Below, one piece after another: positions 1 through 7,476 of a stretch of DNA of 8,042 nt; positions within the stretch are counted from its first letter, which is position 1, and every line of letters starts with the position of its first letter. The stretch comes from JBEKYD01 sp049509915 (GTDB lineage: Bacteria; Acidobacteriota; Terriglobia; Bryobacterales; Bryobacteraceae): positions 1 to 8,042 of the forward strand of contig JBEKZL010000308.1 in the NCBI GenBank assembly GCA_049509915.1, in the 5' to 3' direction. The notes beneath the pieces were generated by a model that was not told the DNA's origin, searched no databases, and saw only the letters and a list, made by a program, of their open reading frames with translations. The position numbers were made by a program, and so were the translations under genes.

Positions 1-40
1 TTCCGGAGAAAGGTAACTGAACATCGCACTCTGTTGGGTG

Positions 41-232
41 TCATTTCCTCGCATAGGCTGAAACATCAAGACGTGCTTTTGTTTCAACAAGTAACGTGCT
101 CACAGACTTTTTCAGCATCTTGCTAGCGTTTTCTTTAAACGGAAACAGCGGGATTCCCGGATCGGACAGCTCGTTGAAGGCGCCGTCGCCGATGCGGGGG
201 GCGGGTTCGTCGAAAGGCGGCGGACAGGACAT
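41..232 (-). CDS. possible small hypothetical protein (63 aa)
   Basis: I do not recognise this protein. It would start at the ATG at 232-230, preceded by a GAGGG Shine-Dalgarno-like stretch (241-245) with an 8-nt spacer, and end at TGA at 41-43. The first ~30 codons use mostly G or C at the third position, as the certain genes here do. The second half (roughly residues 33-63) shifts to A/T-rich third positions, so it may be a broken gene, or a short gene running into unrelated sequence. The N-terminal half is rich in Pro, Gly and acidic residues; the C-terminal half is Lys-rich, with LKKSVSTLLVETKARLDV possibly helical. No signal peptide or membrane segment is visible. It is divergent from the sigma-factor gene at 385. 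It could equally be a chance frame. Confidence 0.35.
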   Translation of the reverse strand: MSCPPPFDEPAPRIGDGAFNELSDPGIPLFPFKENASKMLKKSVSTLLVETKARLDVSAYARK

Positions 233-295
233 TCAGGAAACCCTCTGCTTCCACCTGCGGATGGCGCGGCAAAATTTAGACTTTTTTGCGGCGGG

Positions 296-324
296 TTTCC
301 GGTCCGGGCTCGAAGGGTGATAAT
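296..324 (+). promoter_or_regulatory. candidate promoter for the ECF sigma-factor gene
   Basis: TTTCCG at 296-301 (weak -35) is separated by 17 bp from GATAAT at 319-324, which matches TATAAT at five of six positions. Transcription would begin near 331 and leave a leader of about 54 nt before the ATG at 385. This is a match by eye to the housekeeping consensus. An ECF-type autoregulated promoter elsewhere is not excluded. Confidence 0.35.
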
Positions 325-384
325 TCACACAGTCCGCGCGCCCGCCAACCATGATGTAATGCTCATCGTCGGACCGAAGCGCAA

Positions 385-927
385 ATGGAAATCACGGAGT
401 TGCTGCAGCGCGTCCACGCGGGCGAATCCGAGGCCCTGAACGCCGTCATTCCGCTGGTGTACGACGAGTTGAAGAAACTCGCGTCGGCGCACCTGCGCCG
501 CGAGGGCCGAGCCGAACCGCTGCAAACCACCGCCTTAGTCCATGAAGCGTTTCTAAGGCTTGTCCACGCGCGGCACCCCTCTTATGAAAACCGCTCCCAC
601 TTCTACGGAATTGCCTCCCGCCTGATGCGCCAGATCCTGGTCGACGCGGCACGGGCCAAAGCCGCGGGCAAACGAAGCGCGGCGGAAATTTCTCTGGCCG
701 AGATTCCCGATCTGGGACAACAGCCGGGCAGCACCATACTCGCCATGGGCGAAGCCCTGGAACGGCTGGAAATCACCGACCCGCTGAAAGTCCAACTGAT
801 CGAGATGCGCTATTTCGGTGGAATGACGGCGGAAGAGTCCGCCGAGGCCCTCTCCCTGTCCGTGCACCTGGTTCGCCGCGAATTGCGCTTTGCCCAGGCC
901 TGGCTCCGCCGGGAAATGGCAAAGTAA
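385..927 (+). CDS. ECF-family RNA polymerase sigma factor (Sigma70_ECF type)
   Basis: A 180-residue sigma factor with regions 2 and 4 only, the normal ECF architecture and length. Region 2 spans about residues 20-95: PLVYDELKKLASAHLRRE, then LQTTALVHEAFLRL, then HFYGIASRLMRQILVDAARA (promoter melting and -10 recognition). Region 4 spans about 122-178: DPLKVQLIEMRYFGG followed by the helix-turn-helix ESAEALSLSVHLVRREL (-35 recognition). The usual acidic DAED-like motif of region 2.2 is replaced by Q47-T48-T49-A50, as in the PF07638-like class common in Acidobacteriota. No anti-sigma gene is adjacent; instead a receptor-like Ser/Thr kinase converges on it with only 7 bp between stop codons. ATG 385 is the only possible canonical start: the frame upstream has no ATG, GTG or TTG before the TGA at 352-354. 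The ribosome-binding site is weak (GAAGCG). Target promoters cannot be inferred. Confidence 0.93.
   Translation: MEITELLQRVHAGESEALNAVIPLVYDELKKLASAHLRREGRAEPLQTTALVHEAFLRLVHARHPSYENRSHFYGIASRLMRQILVDAARAKAAGKRSAAEISLAEIPDLGQQPGSTILAMGEALERLEITDPLKVQLIEMRYFGGMTAEESAEALSLSVHLVRRELRFAQAWLRREMAK
888..924. other. stem-loop at the 3' end of the sigma-factor gene
   Basis: CTTTGCC (888-894) and GGCAAAG (918-924) can form a 7-bp stem ending directly before the sigma-factor TAA stop, with a 23-nt loop that contains the palindrome CCAGGCCTGG. It lies between two convergent genes, so it could pause or terminate transcription from either side. Neither flank has a T-tract, so this is not a classical intrinsic terminator, and it lies inside coding sequence. 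Weak call. Confidence 0.2.
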
Positions 928-934
928 CCCCGGC

Positions 935-3592
935 TTATCGCGCCGCCATCTGGCGCAGCACAAACGGATTATTGGGGAACCGGCGGCCCCATTGACGCCA
1001 GATCTCCCGGTTGCCAGCCTGGAGAGCGGCGGCCTGGCTGGCGGCGCCAGCGCGGCGGAGCAGCGCCGCCAAAGACGCGTCGAGCGCCGTAAGAGAGACG
1101 GCATTCAGCAAGTCGCTCCGCGCGTCGGGATTGGATGCCAAGAGGGCGCGGCGCAACTCCTGATAGCTCTGGATGGCCTGGTCGAGCCGGCCGGTTTCGG
1201 CCTGCTGGTCGGCGAGAGCGCGCACCGCGACGTCGGCCTCGCTTCCAGGCTTGAGGACCGCGACGGGATAATCGCCAGTGTTGCGCAGTAGGCGTAAGGC
1301 CGCCCCAATCCGCACCATGGCATCGGTGCCGCGATGCAGGCGGCGGGCGGCATAGGAAGAACCGGCCAGCAGGAGCGCTTCCATTCGCCGTGCGGCCACA
1401 TCGTCGGGAACCTCCCGGACCATCGCGAGCGAGTGATCGTAGACCGTTAGCGCGCGCGCCGGATTCGTATGGCGCAAGAGATCGCCAAGGTAATGCCCAG
1501 CTGTCGCGATTGTGGTGCGGGACTCGTAATCGTAACGATCCGTCCGGGCGAGGTTTTCGAGCGCGTCGAAAGCTTCCTCCAGCCGGATGGCGGCCTCCTT
1601 GGGCCGGTTCAGATTGACGCCAGCGTCTTCTCCCAGAAGGAGTCCTTCGCGGCAGCGGGTCTGGTACAGGATGAGCCGCGTGTATTTGCTGTCCCCCTCG
1701 TCATGAAGCAGTTGTTCCCAAAGCTTGTGCGCCTCGCGGACGGCTTCCTGCGCGCCCTCGAAGTCGCCCAGCCCGGTCAAGGCGCCGGCCAGCATGTTGA
1801 ATGCCTGAGCACGCGGCCCAGGGACGGTCGAAGTGTTGCGGGAATAATCGATGGCCAGCCGGGCGTAGCGGACGGCATCCCGGAACCGATGGATCCCGGT
1901 GTGGACTTCCGCCAGATCTCCGTAGATATAGGTCGCGCCGTTAATCTCGCGGCGCGTCAGATTGCCCAACCGCGCCAGCCGTTCGAACCCCTCCACGGCC
2001 TTCGGGGACCAGACGATGACTTCTTCCGGGCGGCCCCGGGCATACGCGATCACCGCGTGATCATGCGCCACATTGGCCACCTGCCAGAGCGCTTCCCGGT
2101 TGGTTGGATCGGCGGCGAGAACGGCCTCGGCGATCTCCGCCGCCTTGCTCAGGCTCTTTTCGGCCTCGGCGTATTGGCCTAACTGGTTCCACTCGGGAAC
2201 TCCCTCCATGCGCGCGATGTGCACATAATCGGCGCCGATTTCGAGCGCCAGTTGTTTATCGTGTAGCGCTTCCGGGCGCAGGCCTTCAAGGTATTGAATG
2301 GAGGTGGCCGCGATCTTGCGGTGCAACCGCAAGTCGGTGCCGGCGTCCGGTGCACTCAGTTGTTTTTCGAAATCCAGCAGTTGCCGGGAAAGTTGGCGCA
2401 ACTGGACCACGCGCGCCTCCGCCACCGCGCGCTGGCGTTCGGCGACATACAAGCCGGCCGCCAGACTGAAGACCACCACCGCGGCGGCGCTCACCGGCAT
2501 CCAGTATCGCCGTACGAACTTGCGCGTCCGGTACCAAGCGTTTCCCGACCGGGCGCGGATGGGCCGCCATTCCAGGAACGCGCGAATGTCGCCCGCCAGC
2601 GCCTCGACGGAGGGATACCGCTCCTCCGGCTCCTTGCGTAGGGCTTTACCTAGAATGAAATCGAGATCCGGGGGCAATTCGGGATTCAGCCGGCGGGCCG
2701 GTGCCGGATCGGTTCTACAGATTGCGACTTCTATGGCTTCCGCCGTGCGATGGGGAAAGGCGTGCGGCGATTGTCCGGTAAGAAGTTGGTAGAGCACTGC
2801 GCCCAGAGAATAGATATCGGTGGCGGTGGTCTGGGCCTGGCCGCGCACCTGCTCGGGGCTGGCATAGTCAGGCGTCAGCATGCGGTCTCCGGTCTGCGTC
2901 TGGTCCTCGGTCGCGTCCAGCATCTTGGCGATTCCGAAATCCAGCAGCCGGGCCTGCCCGCCGCGTTCCACCAGAATATTGGAAGGCTTCAGATCGCGAT
3001 GCACGATCAGATTGCGATGCGCATACGAAACCGCCTCGCAGACCTGAATCGACAGTCTCAACTTCCCGCGCAGGTCCAGTTCCTCGCAATAGACATCGAT
3101 GGGCGTTCCATCGATGTAGTCCATCACCAGGTAAGGCTGCCCCTCCCTGGTATGCCCGGCATCCAGCAGACGCGCGATTCCCGGATGGCTCAGCCGCGCC
3201 AGAATCTGGCGCTCCCGCAGGAACCGCTCCCGGAACACAGGTCCGTCGCCGCCATGGCGCAGGAACTTAATCGCGACGCGTTGCTCCACCTCCCCATCGT
3301 CCCGCTCCGCCAGGTAGACCGACCCCATTCCTCCGCGACCCAAAAGGGTGGTCAAACGATACGGCCCGCACCGGCCGCCCGCCGGGGGTTCGGGCGAAGG
3401 ATCGAATAACCGGTCCGCGCATTCCGCCACGGACTCGGTCAGCGAAGGACCACCCCCGGCATCGAAGTGCAAAAGCTGCTCCACATCCGCGCGCAACTCC
3501 GCCGCCACCACCCGCTCCCGAAAATAGCTCTCCCGCTGCGGCGGGGAGAGGTCGGCAAGCTCGTGAAAAAGAATTTCAGCCTCGCGATTCAT
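935..3592 (-). CDS. transmembrane Ser/Thr protein kinase with TPR-like C-terminal domain
   Basis: An 885-residue Hanks-type kinase. Residues 1-70 form the helical N-terminal lead typical of acidobacterial and planctomycete kinases. The kinase domain spans about 78-345: glycine loop GRGGMGSV (85-92), ATP-anchoring Lys109 in VAIKF, helix-C Glu near 127, catalytic loop HRDLKPSN (198-205, Asp200 as base), DFG (218-220), SPE (245-247) and DIYSLGAVLYQLLTG. All catalytic residues are present, so it should be active. One membrane segment (about 365-384) follows, preceded by a basic stretch (RTRKFVRRYW), so the kinase is cytoplasmic. A coiled-coil-like segment (386-412) leads into about 400 residues of helical TPR-like repeats (about 440-850) on the far side of the membrane, likely a sensing or partner-binding region. 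The start is supported by GGAGAGG 9 nt upstream. It converges on the sigma-factor gene with 7 bp between stops, suggesting a functional pair. The ligand is unknown. Confidence 0.93.
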   Translation of the reverse strand: MNREAEILFHELADLSPPQRESYFRERVVAAELRADVEQLLHFDAGGGPSLTESVAECADRLFDPSPEPPAGGRCGPYRLTTLLGRGGMGSVYLAERDDGEVEQRVAIKFLRHGGDGPVFRERFLRERQILARLSHPGIARLLDAGHTREGQPYLVMDYIDGTPIDVYCEELDLRGKLRLSIQVCEAVSYAHRNLIVHRDLKPSNILVERGGQARLLDFGIAKMLDATEDQTQTGDRMLTPDYASPEQVRGQAQTTATDIYSLGAVLYQLLTGQSPHAFPHRTAEAIEVAICRTDPAPARRLNPELPPDLDFILGKALRKEPEERYPSVEALAGDIRAFLEWRPIRARSGNAWYRTRKFVRRYWMPVSAAAVVVFSLAAGLYVAERQRAVAEARVVQLRQLSRQLLDFEKQLSAPDAGTDLRLHRKIAATSIQYLEGLRPEALHDKQLALEIGADYVHIARMEGVPEWNQLGQYAEAEKSLSKAAEIAEAVLAADPTNREALWQVANVAHDHAVIAYARGRPEEVIVWSPKAVEGFERLARLGNLTRREINGATYIYGDLAEVHTGIHRFRDAVRYARLAIDYSRNTSTVPGPRAQAFNMLAGALTGLGDFEGAQEAVREAHKLWEQLLHDEGDSKYTRLILYQTRCREGLLLGEDAGVNLNRPKEAAIRLEEAFDALENLARTDRYDYESRTTIATAGHYLGDLLRHTNPARALTVYDHSLAMVREVPDDVAARRMEALLLAGSSYAARRLHRGTDAMVRIGAALRLLRNTGDYPVAVLKPGSEADVAVRALADQQAETGRLDQAIQSYQELRRALLASNPDARSDLLNAVSLTALDASLAALLRRAGAASQAAALQAGNREIWRQWGRRFPNNPFVLRQMAAR

Positions 3593-3601
3593 CCCCTCAA
3601 A

Positions 3602-3608
3602 CCTCTCC
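3602..3608 (-). promoter_or_regulatory. ribosome-binding site of the kinase gene
   Basis: The minus strand reads GGAGAGG here, 9 nt before the ATG at 3592-3590. A second purine run, GAGGGG, directly abuts the ATG and is too close to act. This supports the chosen start. Further upstream TTGCCT, 19 bp, then TAGTGT is a very weak promoter-like pair. Confidence 0.5.
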
Positions 3609-3739
3609 AGAGTCTACACTAGGTGGAACGGCGCGGCTTCAGGCAAAACACTGAGTGCGGAGTCGCCCATCCAGCGCGCGCCGCGCCAGCACCGCTGGAT
3701 GGTGTTGATAGCCGCTGGACATTAACGGTATCTCCGGGC

Positions 3740-3803
3740 GGGCTCGGTTTGCTCGGCCAGGCTTTTCACCTGCCGCCTCGTGGACGATTCCCCGGACGAG
3801 CCC
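3740..3803 (-). terminator. nested hairpin downstream of the MFS gene, possible 3' processing or termination structure
   Basis: GGGCTCG (3740-3746) pairs with CGAGCCC (3797-3803), an outer 7-bp stem that begins 13 nt after the transporter stop. Inside it, CGGC-C-AGG (3754-3761) pairs with CCTGCCG (3769-3775), with one bulged C and a 7-nt loop. The structure lies between the transporter 3' end and the kinase 5' region. There is no run of U after it, so Rho-independent termination is not shown; it may stabilise the 3' end or be fortuitous. The rest of 3593-3816 holds only a short direct repeat CCGCTGGA (3692-3699, 3712-3719). Confidence 0.3.
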
Positions 3804-3816
3804 AGAAATTAAGTAC

Positions 3817-5070
3817 CTACCGGACGTCCGGAAGCCGTTCGATTCTGCCAACCACCAAAATGTAGGAAAGAGCCCCGATCAGGGCTATCCCCGAGATGTA
3901 GCTAATAGCCAGCGAGAAGTCGCCGTTTCGCGCCAGCGCGCCAACGATAACCGGCACGCTGATGGAAGACATGTTTCCGATGAAATTGAATACCCCGCCG
4001 GTCAGCCCGATCAGACGCTTCGGCGCAACCGCGGATACTAACGACCAGGTGATCGATGCAAGCCCGTTTCCGAAGAACGCCGAAACCATGAAAAAGATGG
4101 TCCAGTTCGGCGTCCGAACGAAGTTGGCGCCAATGATGCTCGTCGAAAGCAGCAGGCCCGTCACGATCGGCGTCTTGCGCGCGACGCCGAGCGAAAAGCC
4201 GCGCCGCACCAGAAAATCCGAAAGCAGGCCGGAACAAAGAACCCCGCAGAATGCCCCCAGGAATGGCAACGGTACGAGCAAGCCTGCTCGCTGGAAGCTC
4301 AGTCCGTGGGACTGTATCAGGTAAGTCGGGAACCAGGTAAGGAAGAACCACTGCATCGAAGTGGACCCGTATTGGCCAATATAAAGCCCCCAAAGTTTGG
4401 ACTTGTTCAGCACCTGGCCAAGATCTCCGGCACTGAACCCCCGCCTGGCGCCGGCCGTGTTCAGTTCGCCGAGGTCCACGAGGCCGCCGCCGCGGCGGAT
4501 CATTTCAATCTCCGCGGGATTGGCGCCTCTACCGTGCAGCGGGCCGCGATAGATCATGTACCAGGCTGCGGCCCAAACAATGCCCGCGAGCCCCACGGAA
4601 ATGAATACGCTGCGCCAGCCGAAATGTACCTGGAGGAACAGCAGTACCGGGGTCAGAAAGGCCACGCCAACAAACTGTCCGGAGGTGTAAAATCCGATCG
4701 CCGTGGCGCGCTCGCTTTCGGGGAACCACGTGGTCACCACCCGGTTGTTGATGGGAAACGCCGGCGCCTCCATCGCGCCAATGGCCAACCGAAGCCCAAA
4801 CAGCATGGCCAGGCCGCTTGAGAATCCCAGCAGCGCCGTGGCAACCGACCAGAGTGCGATCAGCATTGCGTAGAGCTTGCGCGGATGCATCCGGTCCACC
4901 AGCCAGCCGCCTGGAACCTGACAGATCACATAGCTCCAGCCAAAGGCCGAGAACACCAGCCCCATCCTGACGGAATCGATGGCCAGATCCTTCGCCAGCA
5001 GCGGCGCGGCGATGGACAGGTTGGCGCGATCCAGATAGTTGATTACGACGGAGCCAAACAGCAGCGCCAT
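3817..5070 (-). CDS. MFS transporter, anion:cation symporter (ACS)-like family
   Basis: A polytopic membrane protein of 417 residues counted from ATG 5070, probably 437 from an upstream start. Family marks, numbered from ATG 5070: INYLDRANLS at 10-19 in the first membrane segment; the loop-2/3 motif GGWLVDRMHPRK (54-65); GAMEAPAFPINNR (98-110) in segment 4; and a polar central loop (about 175-225) between two six-helix halves. The ACS family imports organic anions such as sugar acids (hexuronates, glucarate, galactonate) by proton symport; the substrate here is not readable. ATG 5070 leaves no cytoplasmic tail and has no Shine-Dalgarno sequence. The same frame is open back to 5193, and a strong AAGGAG (5138-5143) sits 7 nt before an ATC at 5130-5128, giving a normal tail beginning (M)SPQNITRTAQQ. 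I report the canonical ATG but think 5130 more likely. It lies downstream of the aminotransferase-fold gene on the same strand, so co-transcription is likely. Confidence 0.88.
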   Translation of the reverse strand: MALLFGSVVINYLDRANLSIAAPLLAKDLAIDSVRMGLVFSAFGWSYVICQVPGGWLVDRMHPRKLYAMLIALWSVATALLGFSSGLAMLFGLRLAIGAMEAPAFPINNRVVTTWFPESERATAIGFYTSGQFVGVAFLTPVLLFLQVHFGWRSVFISVGLAGIVWAAAWYMIYRGPLHGRGANPAEIEMIRRGGGLVDLGELNTAGARRGFSAGDLGQVLNKSKLWGLYIGQYGSTSMQWFFLTWFPTYLIQSHGLSFQRAGLLVPLPFLGAFCGVLCSGLLSDFLVRRGFSLGVARKTPIVTGLLLSTSIIGANFVRTPNWTIFFMVSAFFGNGLASITWSLVSAVAPKRLIGLTGGVFNFIGNMSSISVPVIVGALARNGDFSLAISYISGIALIGALSYILVVGRIERLPDVR

Positions 5071-5137
5071 GATGACGAAGCGGGTCCGCGTCGGCTGTTG
5101 CGCGGTGCGGGTTATGTTCTGCGGTGAGATGCGCGTA

Positions 5138-5143
5138 CTCCTT
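5138..5143 (-). promoter_or_regulatory. Shine-Dalgarno pointing to a non-standard (ATC) start of the MFS gene
   Basis: The minus strand reads AAGGAG here, followed by 7 nt and then ATC (5130-5128) in the transporter frame. There is no ATG, GTG or TTG in that frame between the stop at 5193-5191 and ATG 5070. A small hairpin, CCTGG-CCAT-CCAGG (5145-5158), lies one base upstream of the motif and could affect ribosome access. Confidence 0.45.
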
Positions 5144-5222
5144 CCCTGGATGGCCAGGCAGCCCGAACGCCAACCACGCGGTTCACGGGATCATCCAGTC
5201 GTAGCGGAAGCTTCTGTTTTTT

Positions 5223-6407
<1,185 letters not shown>

Positions 6408-6921
6408 GATTTCTTGAGTCTAACGCCGGGCGCCGCTCGGAAACGCCCGTAACCGCGATGGCCGCCAGGGAGTTGTTGCCCGCCGCCAATCCTCCGGTTC
6501 GGTGAAGCGCCTCTGCCTGTCAAACGGCGGGCGCCGCGCGTGCGCCCCGCCGAAATGGCGAGGTTATTTCTTGCTCCTCGGGCCGAATGGTCTGAAGATG
6601 GACGGTTAGCAGTTCCCGCGCTTTGCGACTGGGGGCTGCCCTTCAGAGTCACCCCAGCGAAGCAACCGCCCCACCCATCGCCTTTGGCATCCCGCGTGAG
6701 CGCTGCGACATCCAAACGTCCGCAAATTCGGAGCGACCCCCTATCCGGGTCGGGATCGCGTTAGACCACAGAATCATCGGTCAGTCGGAACGCCGAAGCC
6801 TCCCGCCCTATTTTCGCCGTGGTCCTGCCGCGTGCTTCCGCCGCACCGGTATCGGGATCACTCGACGCGCGCCAGGCTGCCAGCGTCTCATCGGCAGCGG
6901 CGGTTGGCCGGCGCGGTGGCG
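6408..6921. other. region upstream of kbl without a convincing gene
   Basis: No coding sequence here shows recognisable protein motifs. It should hold the kbl promoter; TTGACA on the minus strand at 6523-6518 is a perfect -35 match, but no good -10 follows at 16-18 bp. A GC-rich hairpin occupies 6526-6551. From about 6830 on, the plus strand may already be the decayed 5' part of the recombinase remnant. I looked for a tRNA gene or a clear attachment-site duplication beside the recombinase and saw none. Confidence 0.4.
6526..6551. other. GC-rich stem-loop upstream of kbl
   Basis: GGCGGGCGC (6526-6534) can pair with GCGC-C-CCGCC (6542-6551), a 9-bp stem with one bulged C and a 7-nt loop CGCGCGT. 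No T-tract follows on either strand. It is about 120 bp upstream of the kbl start; the role is unknown. Confidence 0.3.
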
Positions 6922-7457
6922 ATGGAACTGGATCGACCGCAAGCCGAAGGCGCACGCCAGCAGATCGCGCGCATGGAGAAACAGCTGCAGCGCAGCGCCG
7001 AAAAACTTCTGCCGGCATCGGTGACGCGGTCGAAGCGTACCGCACAAGCGCTGGAGTTCCTGACTGAGCCCGGGCCGCGTGGTGGGCAAGAGAGCCTTGC
7101 GCATTTGCGCGTTCGGGATGTCGATGCGCACCTGCAGCAGCGTTGCTTGGGTTGGCGTCGGCGAACGATCGAGGGCTGCACGGTGTGCCTTCGAAGCATT
7201 TGCACGGCAGGGGACGAACCGCCCTCGATCTGAGCTGTACCGTGATCGGACCACGGATCTATGGCGATGAGCAAATTCCTTCGGCGCTGCGTCCCGAGGA
7301 GCTTCAGGCCGTCGTGGAAGCGACTCGTCAAGACTGCTCGCCGATTGGCCGAGGGGATTACGCCTTCTTGATGCTGTTGGCCACTTACGGCCTGCGAGCC
7401 GGCGAAATCGTCGCATTGCGGCTGGAGGACATCTTCCTTTGTCCTCTCGCGCCCTGA
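6922..7457 (+). pseudogene. tyrosine recombinase/phage-type integrase, frameshifted and truncated
   Basis: The remnant is read in two frames. From about 6922 to 7197 it encodes an N-terminal SAM-like core-binding segment (SLAHLRVRDVDAHLQQRC, then RRRTIEGCTVCLRS). The continuation HGRGRTALDLS...GPRIYGDEQIPSALRPEEL is in another frame from 7200, so a short indel lies at about 7198-7200; relatives have a few extra residues here (LRSFLRFLHGRG-like). The catalytic domain then starts normally, with GDYAFLMLLATYGLRAGEI; the arginine of GLRAGE (7395-7397) is the first catalytic Arg. Recognisable homology stops after ALRLEDI (7433), and the frame ends at 7457. The Lys, HxxR, His/Trp and Tyr nucleophile are all absent, so it cannot recombine DNA. 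The 5' limit is uncertain. Confidence 0.72.
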
Positions 7458-7476
7458 CGTGGTGGGCCGCCTTGAG

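Larger units (their letters stand above)
1..384. other. upstream region without a confident gene
   Basis: Apart from the doubtful small ORF on the minus strand, nothing convincing is encoded here. Positions 50-150 are clearly more A/T-rich than the rest of the window (for example the TTTTCTTTAAACGG stretch near 130). Positions 270-330 hold the A/T-rich promoter-like sequence for the sigma-factor gene. I see no tRNA, repeat array or terminator. Confidence 0.5.

Noticed and set aside
359..439. Upstream ORF of 26 codons overlapping the sigma-factor start in another frame, plus an ATG-ATG-TAA mini-ORF at 351-359
   Set aside because: No ribosome-binding site stands out and chance short ORFs are expected; no evidence of translational coupling.
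1469..2182. Long plus-strand open frame of 237 codons
   Set aside because: It is antisense to the TPR-like half of the kinase, in GC-rich DNA where the antisense frame is often open; no motifs.
3820..3831. 12-bp perfect palindrome CCGGACGTCCGG at the transporter 3' end
   Set aside because: It lies in the last codons of the gene; with no second copy or regulator nearby it is probably chance in GC-rich sequence.
6408..6520. Possible glycine riboswitch upstream of the glycine-producing enzyme gene (minus strand)
   Set aside because: A few fragments (CACCGAA, GGCAACAACTCCCTGGC) recall the class, but the conserved core and its paired arms cannot be aligned; covariance-model search would decide.
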